Shown in pieces: positions 1-6,678 of a stretch of DNA of 16,719 nt (positions are counted from its first letter, which is position 1; each line of letters starts with the position of its first letter). Under the pieces are notes generated by a model. The model saw nothing but the letters and a program-made list of their open reading frames with translations. It was not told the DNA's origin and made no database searches. This DNA comes from Deltaproteobacteria bacterium (GTDB taxonomy: Bacteria; Desulfobacterota; Anaeroferrophillalia; Anaeroferrophillales; Tharpellaceae), in contig DAOWIX010000185.1 in NCBI GenBank assembly GCA_030640695.1, forward strand, positions 1 through 16,719, written 5' to 3'. Made by a program: the position numbers and the translations under genes.

Positions 1-519
1 ATGACCGAATATGTGACCTCCTCGAAAGCCTCAGAAGTGAAAAATAAAAACGTTGAGGAGATGCTCTCATGTTTGCGGGCCAAGGTCGATTTTGAGTTGC
101 CCGAGTGCTTGCTCAACGAAGAGAAAGAACGTGTTATCACGGCAACTCGGTCCCGGTTTATCTCTCAGGGGCTCGAACCTGAGATGGTTGAACAGATGAT
201 ATCCGCCAATAGTGAGAGGGTTGCGCAAGATGCCGCAAGTACAGTTAAAAACACACTGATTCTTGAGCACCTCGCAGAGATTGAGAAAGTTGAAAGTACA
301 CCTGATGAGTTGAACGCTCGTTTTCAGCGTTTTATTCAGGGTTCGGGTGAGAATCCGCAAGAGGTGTTTGAGCGTTACAAAGGTCGTGAAGGTGAATTGA
401 GTGGGATGCTGCAACGCGAAGTTGTTATGGAAAAGACGATTGAGCATCTTCTTGGGAAAGTCTCTTACAAGGAGATTGAGGAAGCCGCTGAGGCCAATAC
501 TGACGCTGTCGCCGAGTAA
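1..519 (+). CDS. tig: Trigger factor, C-terminal part (5' end outside window)
   Basis: Trigger factor is the ribosome-bound chaperone and prolyl isomerase that meets nascent chains at the exit tunnel. Only about 172 residues are visible. They match the helical C-terminal substrate-cradling domain in character: very Glu/Lys-rich amphipathic helices, a 'DFELPECLLNEEKERV' segment typical of the start of the C-terminal arms, and an acidic tail ending in TAA. Family members are about 430-450 residues, so the ribosome-binding and PPIase domains lie upstream of the window. The ATG at position 1 is probably an internal Met, not the start. Context supports the call strongly, because clpP and clpX follow in the conserved order tig-clpP-clpX. 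No terminator hairpin is visible in the 70 bases before clpP, so the genes could be co-transcribed. Confidence 0.9.
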   Translation: MTEYVTSSKASEVKNKNVEEMLSCLRAKVDFELPECLLNEEKERVITATRSRFISQGLEPEMVEQMISANSERVAQDAASTVKNTLILEHLAEIEKVESTPDELNARFQRFIQGSGENPQEVFERYKGREGELSGMLQREVVMEKTIEHLLGKVSYKEIEEAAEANTDAVAE

Positions 520-589
520 GTTGACCGGCGTTTTTTTATAATAGATCCAGCCCTAAATAAGATGCTGAAAATATAATGAGGATAACCGT

Positions 590-1189
590 ATGAGTTTTAT
601 TCCTATGGTGGTAGAGCAGAGCCCGGGAGGTGAGCGGGCTTATGATATCTATTCCCGACTGTTGCGCGACCGGATTATTTTTCTGGGAACCCCAATCGAT
701 GATAATGTTGCTAATGCTGTGATCGCCCAGCTTCTTTTCCTCGAAGCCGATGATCCTGACAAGGATATCAATATATATGTTAATTCACCGGGTGGTTCGG
801 TGACGGCTGGTCTGGCGATCTATGACACCATGCAGTTTGTTAAGCCCGATATCACGACGATCTGTGTTGGACAGGCAGCCAGTATGGGCGCCTTGTTGCT
901 CTCTGCCGGTAGTGCCGGTAAACGTTATGCTTTGCCTCATTCCCGGATTCTTCTGCATCAGCCGATGGGTGGTTTTTCCGGCCAGGCTTCCGATATTGAA
1001 ATTCACGCGCGTGAAATCCTGCGCTTAAAGCAGGACCTTAATGATATTTTGCAACGTCATACCGGCCAGAATCTGGAGCGCCTACAGCAGGATACCGATC
1101 GCGATTTTTTCATGTCGACTGAGCAGGCGGTTGAGTATGGGGTTATCGACGCTGTCATCAAGAACCGGCGAGTTGCGGAGGAAAGCTGA
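590..1189 (+). CDS. clpP: ATP-dependent Clp protease proteolytic subunit ClpP
   Basis: This serine peptidase forms the double heptameric barrel that degrades proteins fed in by ClpX or ClpA in the cytoplasm. The 199-residue product is the usual length. The catalytic triad is visible: Ser98 in GQAASMGA, His123 in LLHQPMGG and Asp172 in DTDRDFF. The glycine-rich NSPGGSV segment at 65-71 forms the oxyanion/strand region. The start at ATG 590 is supported by GAGGA at 578-582 with 7-base spacing and by an N-terminus (SFIPMVVEQS) typical of the family. It lies 70 bp after tig and 2 bp before clpX, so ClpP and ClpX are almost certainly made from one mRNA. Nothing looks degenerate. Confidence 0.98.
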   Translation: MSFIPMVVEQSPGGERAYDIYSRLLRDRIIFLGTPIDDNVANAVIAQLLFLEADDPDKDINIYVNSPGGSVTAGLAIYDTMQFVKPDITTICVGQAASMGALLLSAGSAGKRYALPHSRILLHQPMGGFSGQASDIEIHAREILRLKQDLNDILQRHTGQNLERLQQDTDRDFFMSTEQAVEYGVIDAVIKNRRVAEES

Positions 1190-1191
1190 TA

Positions 1192-2457
1192 ATGGCTCGT
1201 AATAAGGATCAAGATATGTTGCGGTGCTCGTTCTGTGGTAAGGATCAGAACAGTGTCAAGAAATTAATCGCCGGTCCTTCAGTTTTTATCTGTAATGAGT
1301 GTATCGATCTCTGTACCAATATCATTGTTGGCGAGAGTGAGCGTGAGACCCTGGCCGATCTCCACGAAACCCTGGTACCGCCGCGCGTCCTCAAGGAGAG
1401 CTTGGATGAGTATATTATTGGTCAAGAAGAGGCCAAACGCAAGCTCTCTGTAGCCGTCTATAATCACTATAAGAGGATTGCATCTCGCGGTATCGGTGGG
1501 GATGATGAGGTCGAGCTGCAAAAAAGTAATATCCTTTTGACCGGGCCGACCGGCAGTGGCAAAACCTTGCTGGCCCAAACGCTGGCTCGGGTTTTGAAGG
1601 TTCCTTTTACGATTGCCGATGCTACCAACCTAACTGAGGCCGGTTATGTCGGCGAGGATGTTGAGAATATTCTGGTCGCCCTGCTGCAGGCCGCAGATTA
1701 CGACGTTGAGCAGGCTTCACGCGGGATTATTTATATTGACGAAATTGACAAGATCTCTCGTAAGGGAGACAGCCCTTCGATTACCCGCGATGTCTCCGGC
1801 GAGGGGGTGCAGCAGGCGCTCTTGAAAATTCTTGAAGGAACGATCGCCAATGTGCCGCCCAAAGGCGGGCGTAAACATCCTCAGCAGGAGTTCATCAAGC
1901 TCGATACCAAGGATATTCTGTTTATCTGTGGTGGTGCTTTCAACGGTCTTGATGAAATTGTCCAGCGGCGCTTGCGGGGAAATGTTCTCGGTTTTCAGTC
2001 AGAGAACAAAAAGAGAGGTTTTGCTGGGGGGAGTGTTGTTCCTGATGTGACTCCGTCCGATCTTCTTAAATATGGATTGATACCGGAGGTTATTGGTCGT
2101 TTGCCGGTAATTGCCAGCTTGTCCGAGCTTGATCAGGAGGCTTTAGTCAGAATCCTGACGGAGCCTCGAAATGCTTTGGTCAAACAGTACCGTAAGCTTT
2201 TCAAGATGGATGATGTTGAACTCGAATTCAGTCAAGCTGCCCTGGAGAAAGTTGCCGCTTTGGCGGTGGAGCAGAAAACCGGGGCCCGAGGCTTGCGCTC
2301 AATTTTAGAATGTGTAATGAATTCAGTAATGTTTGACCTGCCTGACAGTAATGCTGTCAAGTGTATTGTCGAGGAGGAGGTTATCGCTAATGGGGCTCAG
2401 CCTCTTTATCTCTATGAAAATGAAAATAAGCCGGAAAATAAGGCTGAATCAGCATAA
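1192..2457 (+). CDS. clpX: ATP-dependent Clp protease ATP-binding subunit ClpX
   Basis: ClpX is the AAA+ hexameric unfoldase that recognises tagged substrates and threads them into ClpP. Of its 421 residues, 1-50 form the C4 zinc-binding domain (Cys12, Cys15, Cys34, Cys37) that dimerises and binds adaptors. The AAA+ core follows with Walker A GPTGSGKT at 118-125, the pore-1 loop GYVG at 151-154, Walker B IIYIDE at 179-184, the RKH pore loop at 227-229 and the sensor II segment GARGLR at 364-369. Start ATG 1192 has GGAGG within the end of clpP, and the two genes are separated by only 2 bases, so translation is probably coupled. The gene ends in TAA. In many proteobacteria lon follows; here the next gene is HU. 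Confidence 0.98.
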   Translation: MARNKDQDMLRCSFCGKDQNSVKKLIAGPSVFICNECIDLCTNIIVGESERETLADLHETLVPPRVLKESLDEYIIGQEEAKRKLSVAVYNHYKRIASRGIGGDDEVELQKSNILLTGPTGSGKTLLAQTLARVLKVPFTIADATNLTEAGYVGEDVENILVALLQAADYDVEQASRGIIYIDEIDKISRKGDSPSITRDVSGEGVQQALLKILEGTIANVPPKGGRKHPQQEFIKLDTKDILFICGGAFNGLDEIVQRRLRGNVLGFQSENKKRGFAGGSVVPDVTPSDLLKYGLIPEVIGRLPVIASLSELDQEALVRILTEPRNALVKQYRKLFKMDDVELEFSQAALEKVAALAVEQKTGARGLRSILECVMNSVMFDLPDSNAVKCIVEEEVIANGAQPLYLYENENKPENKAESA

Positions 2458-2473
2458 ACCAGTGTTTTTTGAC

Positions 2474-2502
2474 TTGACTCGCATGATCTGTTTTGCTATA
2501 AC
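2474..2502 (+). promoter_or_regulatory. Candidate sigma-70 promoter for the HU gene
   Basis: A -35 TTGACT (2474-2479) and a -10 TATAAC (2497-2502) are separated by exactly 17 bases. TGC directly before the -10 gives an extended -10. A second overlapping TTGACT sits at 2469-2474. The predicted transcript would start about 35 bases before the HU start codon. This suggests HU, and perhaps the two downstream tRNAs, are transcribed independently of clpX. Confidence 0.6.
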
Positions 2503-2544
2503 GGCGCTGACTTTAGGACATTCAATTTGAGAGGAGGGATGACG

Positions 2545-2817
2545 ATGACGAAGGCCGAAATGATTGAGGCGATTGCCGGAAAAGCAGATGTTACCAAAGC
2601 CGCCTCAGAAAAGGTTCTTAAGGCGTTTACCGAAGTTGTAAAAGAAGAGCTTGGTAAGGGCGAAAAAGTGGCCCTGGTAGGCTTTGGGACATTCTATGCA
2701 GTTGATCGTCCGGCTCGGACTGGTCGTAACCCGAGAACTGGCGAGAATATTGAGATTGCTGCTAGCAATGTACCTAAATTCAAGCCCGGTAAAGCTTTGA
2801 AAGATAGTTTAAATTAG
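2545..2817 (+). CDS. hup: DNA-binding protein HU
   Basis: HU is a small dimeric histone-like protein that bends and compacts DNA. From ATG 2545 the product is exactly 90 residues, the standard HU length, beginning MTKAEMIEAIA. The family signature is present: GFGTFYAVDRPARTGRNPRTGE, covering the GF-G-F turn and the DNA-embracing beta arm with RNPRTG, followed by the C-terminal PKFKPGKALKD. The frame is open from a TTG at 2527, but GAGGAGGG (2531-2538) is a strong ribosome binding site ideally spaced for ATG 2545 and too close for the ATG at 2539, so 2545 is chosen. It follows clpX, where lon-hup is common in proteobacteria. HU versus IHF: the GFGTF and RNPRTGE motifs and the length favour HU. 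Confidence 0.95.
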   Translation: MTKAEMIEAIAGKADVTKAASEKVLKAFTEVVKEELGKGEKVALVGFGTFYAVDRPARTGRNPRTGENIEIAASNVPKFKPGKALKDSLN

Positions 2818-2832
2818 ACGGAAAGTGTTTGT

Positions 2833-2905
2833 GGGCGGGTAGCTCAGTTGGGAGAGCACCGGCCTTACAAGCCGGGGGTCACAGGTTCAAGCCCTGTTCC
2901 GCCTA
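2833..2905 (+). tRNA. tRNA-Val (anticodon UAC)
   Basis: A complete 73-nt cloverleaf can be folded by eye. The acceptor GGGCGGG (2833-2839) pairs with TCCGCCT (2898-2904), with G-U pairs at both ends. The D stem is GCTC/GAGC. The anticodon stem CCGGC/GCCGG encloses the loop CTTACAA with anticodon TAC at 2866-2868. The T stem ACAGG/CCTGT encloses TTCAAGC, and the discriminator is A2905. The 3' CCA is not encoded (TTG follows), so it must be added after transcription. It lies 15 bases after HU. Confidence 0.95.
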
Positions 2906-2917
2906 TTGCTAAATTTT

Positions 2918-2994
2918 GGGGGCGTAGTTAAGTTGGTTATAACGCCGGCCTGTCACGCCGGAGACCGCGAGTTCGAGTCTCGTCGCTCCCGCCA
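2918..2994 (+). tRNA. tRNA-Asp (anticodon GUC), CCA encoded
   Basis: The cloverleaf is complete. The acceptor GGGGGCG (2918-2924) pairs with CGCTCCC (2984-2990), with one G-U pair. The D stem is GTTA/TAAC. The anticodon stem CCGGC/GCCGG has the loop CTGTCAC (anticodon GTC). The T stem GCGAG/CTCGT carries TTCGAGT. The discriminator is G2991, the identity base for Asp, followed by encoded CCA at 2992-2994. It is 12 bases after tRNA-Val, so the pair is surely one precursor. The downstream terminator ends this unit. Confidence 0.96.
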
Positions 2995-3003
2995 TTAATC
3001 TAG

Positions 3004-3038
3004 AAAGAGCTGCTCGCCTTTGGCAAGCAGCTCTTTTT
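3004..3038 (+). terminator. Rho-independent terminator after hup and the tRNAs
   Basis: A perfect 11-bp stem (AAAGAGCTGCT at 3004-3014 with AGCAGCTCTTT at 3026-3036) encloses a loop in which GCC/GGC can add three more pairs. A run of five T (3034-3038) completes a classic intrinsic terminator. It is only 32 bases upstream of the ATG at 3071 in the ileS leader. Confidence 0.9.
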
Positions 3039-3058
3039 CGTTTGCTTGTTTGTTTTCT

Positions 3059-3076
3059 AGGAGTTTTGAGATGTAA
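3059..3076 (+). promoter_or_regulatory. Strong RBS with an ATG-TAA start-stop ahead of ileS
   Basis: AGGAG (3059-3063), seven bases, then ATG (3071-3073) directly followed by TAA (3074-3076), in frame with ileS. This is either a one-codon leader frame, with reinitiation at TTG 3089 (12 bases after the stop), a recent nonsense change, or a sequence error. A perfect TATAAT also occurs at 3077-3082, but without a convincing -35. Confidence 0.5.
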
Positions 3077-3088
3077 TATAATTATACC

Positions 3089-5851
3089 TTGAATCTGCCT
3101 CAGACTACATTTCCCATGCGGGGAAATTTGCCGGCGCGTGAACCTGAGACCCTGGCCCGCTGGCAGGAGGAGGATACCTACAGGTCTATACTCGCTCGTC
3201 ACCAAGGGCAAACTCCCTTTGTTTTGCATGATGGCCCTCCCTATGCTAACGGGCATCTCCATATTGGTCATGCTTTAAACAAGATTCTTAAGGATGTGAT
3301 TATTAAATCACGATCAATGACCGGGCATCTCTGTCACTATGTCCCGGGTTGGGATTGTCACGGTCTGCCGATTGAGCATCAGGTTGATAAGGACTTGGGT
3401 AAACGTAAAGTTGATATGACCCAAGTCGAGATTCGTCAGGCCTGTCGTCGTTATGCCGAGAAATTTATTGCTATCCAGAAAGAAGAGTTTGAACGGTTTG
3501 GGGTTTTTGGTGAGTGGGAACGCCCCTATCTGACGATGAACTACCCCTATGAGGGGGAGATTGTGCGCTCTTTAAGCCGCTTTGCCGCCAACGGTAGCCT
3601 CTTTAAGAGCAAGAAACCGATTTACTGGTGTGCGCCTTGTGGTACGGCTCTGGCTGAAGCCGAGGTTGAATATGAGGATGAGAGCTCACCCTCAATCTAT
3701 GTCAAATTTAACCTGGTTGAGGATTTGGGCGAAAAATACCCTTTTCTGGCCGGTCTTGAGAGCTCACTGGTAATCTGGACGACAACGCCCTGGACCATTC
3801 CAGCGAACCTGGCCGTCTGCCTGCACCCCGATTTTGATTATGTGGCCTTGAAAACCAAGGCCGGGGTCTTGATTGTTGCCGAAGGTCTGCGCGAGACCTT
3901 TCTTAAAGAGGCCGAGCTTGGTGAAGCTGAGGTCTTGGGTCTTATCAAAGGAACAGATCTTGAAAATTACCATTGTCAACACCCTCTTTATGATCGGCAA
4001 TCACTGGTTATCCTTGGTGATCATGTTACTCTGGAGGCCGGTACCGGTTGCGTCCACACGGCTCCAGGCCATGGCCAGGAGGATTATGAAGTGGGCTTGC
4101 GTTACAACCTTGAAGTCTATGCTCCGGTCGATGATAAAGGTTGTTTCACCGAAGAGGTTGGTTTTTTTGCCGGACAGTTTGTTTTTGCCGCCAACCCGTT
4201 AGTTATCGAAAAACTCAATGAGTTTGGCAAGCTGATTGCCGAAAAACCGCTTAGTCACTCCTATCCCCACTGTTGGCGCTGCAAAAAACCGATTATCTTC
4301 CGTTCAACTGAGCAGTGGTTTATCTCGATGGAGAAAGAGGGCCTGCGCCGGCAAGCTCTGGATGCGATTAACCAGGTTGAATGGATTCCTTCGTGGGGTC
4401 GTGAACGTATTTATGGAATGATTGAGAATCGACCAGACTGGTGTGTCTCACGGCAGCGGATCTGGGGGGTGCCGATTACAGCTTTTTATTGCCAGAAATG
4501 TGATAAAGTAATTATGGATGAAGCGGTAATGGATAGTGTCGCTGACCTCTTTACCGAACATGGTGCCGATATCTGGTTTGAGCAGGAGGCGGCTTATTTT
4601 CTGCCGGAAGGTTTTTCCTGTAGCAGTTGCGGGCACGCAGAATTTAGAAAAGAGTCAGATATCCTCGATGTCTGGTTTGACTCCGGGGTCAGCTTTGCCG
4701 CGGTTCTGCAAAATCGTGACTATCTAGGCGGGGTGCCGGCTGATCTCTATCTCGAAGGCAGTGATCAACATCGGGGCTGGTTCCATAGCTCCCTGCTGGC
4801 GGCTGTCGGCGTGACCGGTAAGGCTCCATATAAGGCGGTTCTGACGCACGGGTTTGTGGTTGATGGCAAGGGCAAGAAGATGTCCAAGTCCTCTGGCAAC
4901 GTGGTTGCGCCGGACAAGGTAATTAAACGTTACGGGGCTGAGATTCTCAGGCTTTGGGTGGCGGCTCAGGATTATCGTGACGATATCCGGATTTCAGATG
5001 AGATTCTGGCTCGTCTGGTTGAGGCCTATCGCAGAATTCGTAACACCTTTCGTTTTCTGCTTGGCAATCTCAGTGATTTTAAACCGGAAACCGATGCTCT
5101 AGCCTATGAAGATCTCCAGGAGATTGACCGCTTTATCCTGCATGAGTTGGCAAAACTGCAGAAACGGGTCTTAAAAGCCTATGAAGAGTATGAATTTCAT
5201 GTTATTTATCATGCCGTGCATAACTTCTGTGCTGTGACTTTGAGTAGTTTCTACCTGGAAGTCGGAAAAGATCGTCTCTATATCCTGCGTCAGGATGATC
5301 CTCTGCGACGCTCGGCCCAGACTATGCTCAACACAGTCCTTAATACGCTGGTTCGGCTTTGTGCTCCGATTCTCGCATTTACGGCCGATGAGGTCTGGCG
5401 TTATATGCCGGAAGCTGTGGCCGGAGAGAGCATCCACCTGCAAGAGTTTCTGACTCTTCCGGAAAATTATGAAAACCCGCAACTGGCGGCAATCTGGGAA
5501 GAGTTGCTGGTGGTTCGGCGTCTGGTTTTAAAAGAGCTCGAAGGGGCTCGCCAAGATAAGGTTATCGGTAACTCACTGGGGGCTCGTCTTGAACTTAAGT
5601 CGCGGGGAGCTGTCGCCGATTTATTGGCGCGTTATGATGAACAGTTGGCCGATATTTTTATCGTTTCTCAGGTTGAGCTGAAGCCCCTGGCCGACGGCGA
5701 GACCGGAGGTGATGAGAATTCCGATCTGCTCATTAATGTTAGCCCGGCTATCGGTAACAAGTGTGAACGCTGCTGGTGTTACAGTGAAGAGATTACGGCA
5801 CTGGATGCAGAATTTCCCGGAATTTGCCCTCGTTGTTTGGAACAGTTGTAG
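3089..5851 (+). CDS. ileS: Isoleucine--tRNA ligase (start codon uncertain)
   Basis: This cytoplasmic class I aminoacyl-tRNA synthetase charges tRNA-Ile. Numbering from TTG 3089, the HIGH motif is at 58-61, the KMSKS motif at 597-601 and the C-terminal zinc finger uses Cys892/Cys895 and Cys913/Cys916; CPI editing-domain sequence such as VIWTTTPWTIPANLAV is present. The 920-residue length is near the usual 920-940. The start is odd. Family proteins usually have about six residues before the 'LNLP' that begins here. The ATG at 3071 is in frame with AGGAG (3059-3063) at 7-base spacing, but the next codon is TAA (3074-3076). The intervening codons read Y-N-Y-T, like the 'YK-T' of relatives, so they look formerly coding. 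TTG 3089 is the first usable start after the stop. No lspA, a frequent partner of ileS, follows. Identity is certain; the 5' end is not. Confidence 0.97.
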   Translation: MNLPQTTFPMRGNLPAREPETLARWQEEDTYRSILARHQGQTPFVLHDGPPYANGHLHIGHALNKILKDVIIKSRSMTGHLCHYVPGWDCHGLPIEHQVDKDLGKRKVDMTQVEIRQACRRYAEKFIAIQKEEFERFGVFGEWERPYLTMNYPYEGEIVRSLSRFAANGSLFKSKKPIYWCAPCGTALAEAEVEYEDESSPSIYVKFNLVEDLGEKYPFLAGLESSLVIWTTTPWTIPANLAVCLHPDFDYVALKTKAGVLIVAEGLRETFLKEAELGEAEVLGLIKGTDLENYHCQHPLYDRQSLVILGDHVTLEAGTGCVHTAPGHGQEDYEVGLRYNLEVYAPVDDKGCFTEEVGFFAGQFVFAANPLVIEKLNEFGKLIAEKPLSHSYPHCWRCKKPIIFRSTEQWFISMEKEGLRRQALDAINQVEWIPSWGRERIYGMIENRPDWCVSRQRIWGVPITAFYCQKCDKVIMDEAVMDSVADLFTEHGADIWFEQEAAYFLPEGFSCSSCGHAEFRKESDILDVWFDSGVSFAAVLQNRDYLGGVPADLYLEGSDQHRGWFHSSLLAAVGVTGKAPYKAVLTHGFVVDGKGKKMSKSSGNVVAPDKVIKRYGAEILRLWVAAQDYRDDIRISDEILARLVEAYRRIRNTFRFLLGNLSDFKPETDALAYEDLQEIDRFILHELAKLQKRVLKAYEEYEFHVIYHAVHNFCAVTLSSFYLEVGKDRLYILRQDDPLRRSAQTMLNTVLNTLVRLCAPILAFTADEVWRYMPEAVAGESIHLQEFLTLPENYENPQLAAIWEELLVVRRLVLKELEGARQDKVIGNSLGARLELKSRGAVADLLARYDEQLADIFIVSQVELKPLADGETGGDENSDLLINVSPAIGNKCERCWCYSEEITALDAEFPGICPRCLEQL

Positions 5852-5853
5852 TA

Positions 5854-6030
5854 ATAAAGTTATAGCAATAGCGGTGAACTTTGCTTCGCCCACTTCGAAG
5901 ACGGATACCCCAAGGGTACTTCCTCGCTACACTCGGGCGCAAGCTCAGTCCGGCTAGGGCTAAAGCCCTGCCTGGAGTTCTGTCCCCACATCGAGACAGT
6001 CTGGGGACGGAATTTAATAGTTGCAATAGC
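5854..6030 (+). repeat. Intergenic hairpin-rich repeat element, copy 1
   Basis: The gap between ileS and the cupin gene has no credible gene but much structure. Its first 38 bases (5854-5891) match 6436-6474 closely (about 32 of 39 positions, ending in a shared CTTTGCTTCGCCC). Hairpins follow: CTTCGAAG palindrome (5893-5900), TACCC/GGGTA (5906-5918), AGGGC/GCCCT (5956-5969, extended by GGC/GCC) and GTCCCCA/TGGGGAC (5982-6008). GCAATAGC occurs near both ends (5865-5872 and 6023-6030). It could be a REP-like or miniature mobile element; the family is not recognised. Confidence 0.55.
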
Positions 6031-6049
6031 CTATATCTTGGAGGAAAAA

Positions 6050-6394
6050 ATGTTTAAACATCTACATTACACGGAAGTTCCAGCTGAGGTGGTTGCAGTT
6101 GAAGGAGCTGAGAAGGTAACCGTTCGTTGGGTTATCAGTGAGGCCGACGGCGCGCCTAATTTTGCCATGCGGATTTTCGAGTTTGAGCCAGCCGGCCATT
6201 CACCCTACCATGCCCATGAGTGGGAGCATGAGACTTTTATATTAGAAGGTGATGGTTATCTGACAATTGAAGGTGAAAAGCGCCCTTTTAAAACCGGCGA
6301 TGTGATCTTCTTGCCCGGTGGCACAACTCATAATTTTACCGCTGGAGAAAAGGGTATGCGCATGATGTGTCTGGTCCCTAACGGTTGCAAATAA
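6050..6394 (+). CDS. Small single-domain cupin protein
   Basis: This 114-residue protein is a single cupin_2-type beta barrel of unknown substrate, probably cytoplasmic and metal-binding; no signal peptide is visible. The first cupin motif is clear (GHSPYHAHEWEHETFILEGDG, about residues 49-69), with His-x-His and a downstream Glu placed as metal ligands. The second motif is GDVIFLPGGTTHNF with its conserved His. ATG 6050 is chosen because GGAGG (6040-6044) lies 5 bases upstream; a TTG at 6038 would put that site inside the gene. It stands alone, flanked on both sides by related repeat elements, with no pathway partner next to it. Possible roles include small-molecule binding, isomerase or dioxygenase activity; the sequence does not decide. 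Confidence 0.85.
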   Translation: MFKHLHYTEVPAEVVAVEGAEKVTVRWVISEADGAPNFAMRIFEFEPAGHSPYHAHEWEHETFILEGDGYLTIEGEKRPFKTGDVIFLPGGTTHNFTAGEKGMRMMCLVPNGCK

Positions 6395-6435
6395 AGTTTT
6401 GCTCTAAAAGAGAAATAACTATTCTGCTGCCCGCT

Positions 6436-6563
6436 ATAAAGTTATAACTAATAGCAAGGAGCTTTGCTTCGCCCTCACAAACGGGGTCAAAGCTGGGGTG
6501 CTAACGCACCTTCTACCAGCAATGACCCCAATCCCGGCAGGTCGTGGGCGGCACCTGAATAGC
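6436..6563 (+). repeat. Intergenic hairpin-rich repeat element, copy 2
   Basis: It begins with the same segment as the element after ileS (ATAAAGTTATA ... AATAGC ... CTTTGCTTCGCCC). A long nested hairpin follows at 6483-6529: GGGGTCA/TGACCCC, then GCTGG/CCAGC across a symmetric AA internal loop, then GGTGC/GCACC closing a TAAC loop, with a TTCTA bulge. AATAGC occurs near both ends (6450-6455 and 6558-6563), as in copy 1. The 284-base gap between the cupin gene and the DAHP synthase contains no credible gene. Confidence 0.5.
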
Positions 6564-6609
6564 GTTACATTGTTTTAATATAATGAAGTCAATTTGTAGT
6601 GGTCATTCT

Positions 6610-6659
6610 CCAGTTGTCAGCTCGCAGCAAAATACTGACGACTGAAAACTGACTACTGG
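6610..6659 (+). repeat. Inverted repeat upstream of the DAHP synthase gene
   Basis: CCAGTTGTCAG (6610-6620) and CTGACTACTGG (6649-6659) are inverted repeats matching at 10 of 11 positions. A further related word CTGACGACTG (6635-6644) lies in between. It sits 20-70 bases before the start codon and might be a regulator site, a leader hairpin or a remnant of a degenerate CAGT-rich repeat often seen between genes. Confidence 0.4.
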
Positions 6660-6678
6660 CGACTGCTTTGAGGTTGTC

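Noticed and set aside
537..542. Perfect TATAAT as a clpP promoter
   Set aside because: The only -35-like word nearby (TTGACC 521-526) is just 10 bases away, and nothing suitable lies 16-18 bases upstream.
3074..3076. TAA read as a sense codon (stop recoding) in ileS
   Set aside because: TAA serves as the normal stop of tig, clpX, the cupin gene, the DAHP synthase and the ligase in this window, so general reassignment is excluded.
2995..3088. T-box riboswitch upstream of ileS
   Set aside because: The region is too short and lacks the T-box sequence and a specifier loop; the hairpin is a plain terminator.
5793..6026. Minus-strand open frame over the end of ileS and the following gap
   Set aside because: It overlaps the conserved zinc finger of ileS and the hairpin repeat, with no family resemblance; it is a product of inverted-repeat sequence.
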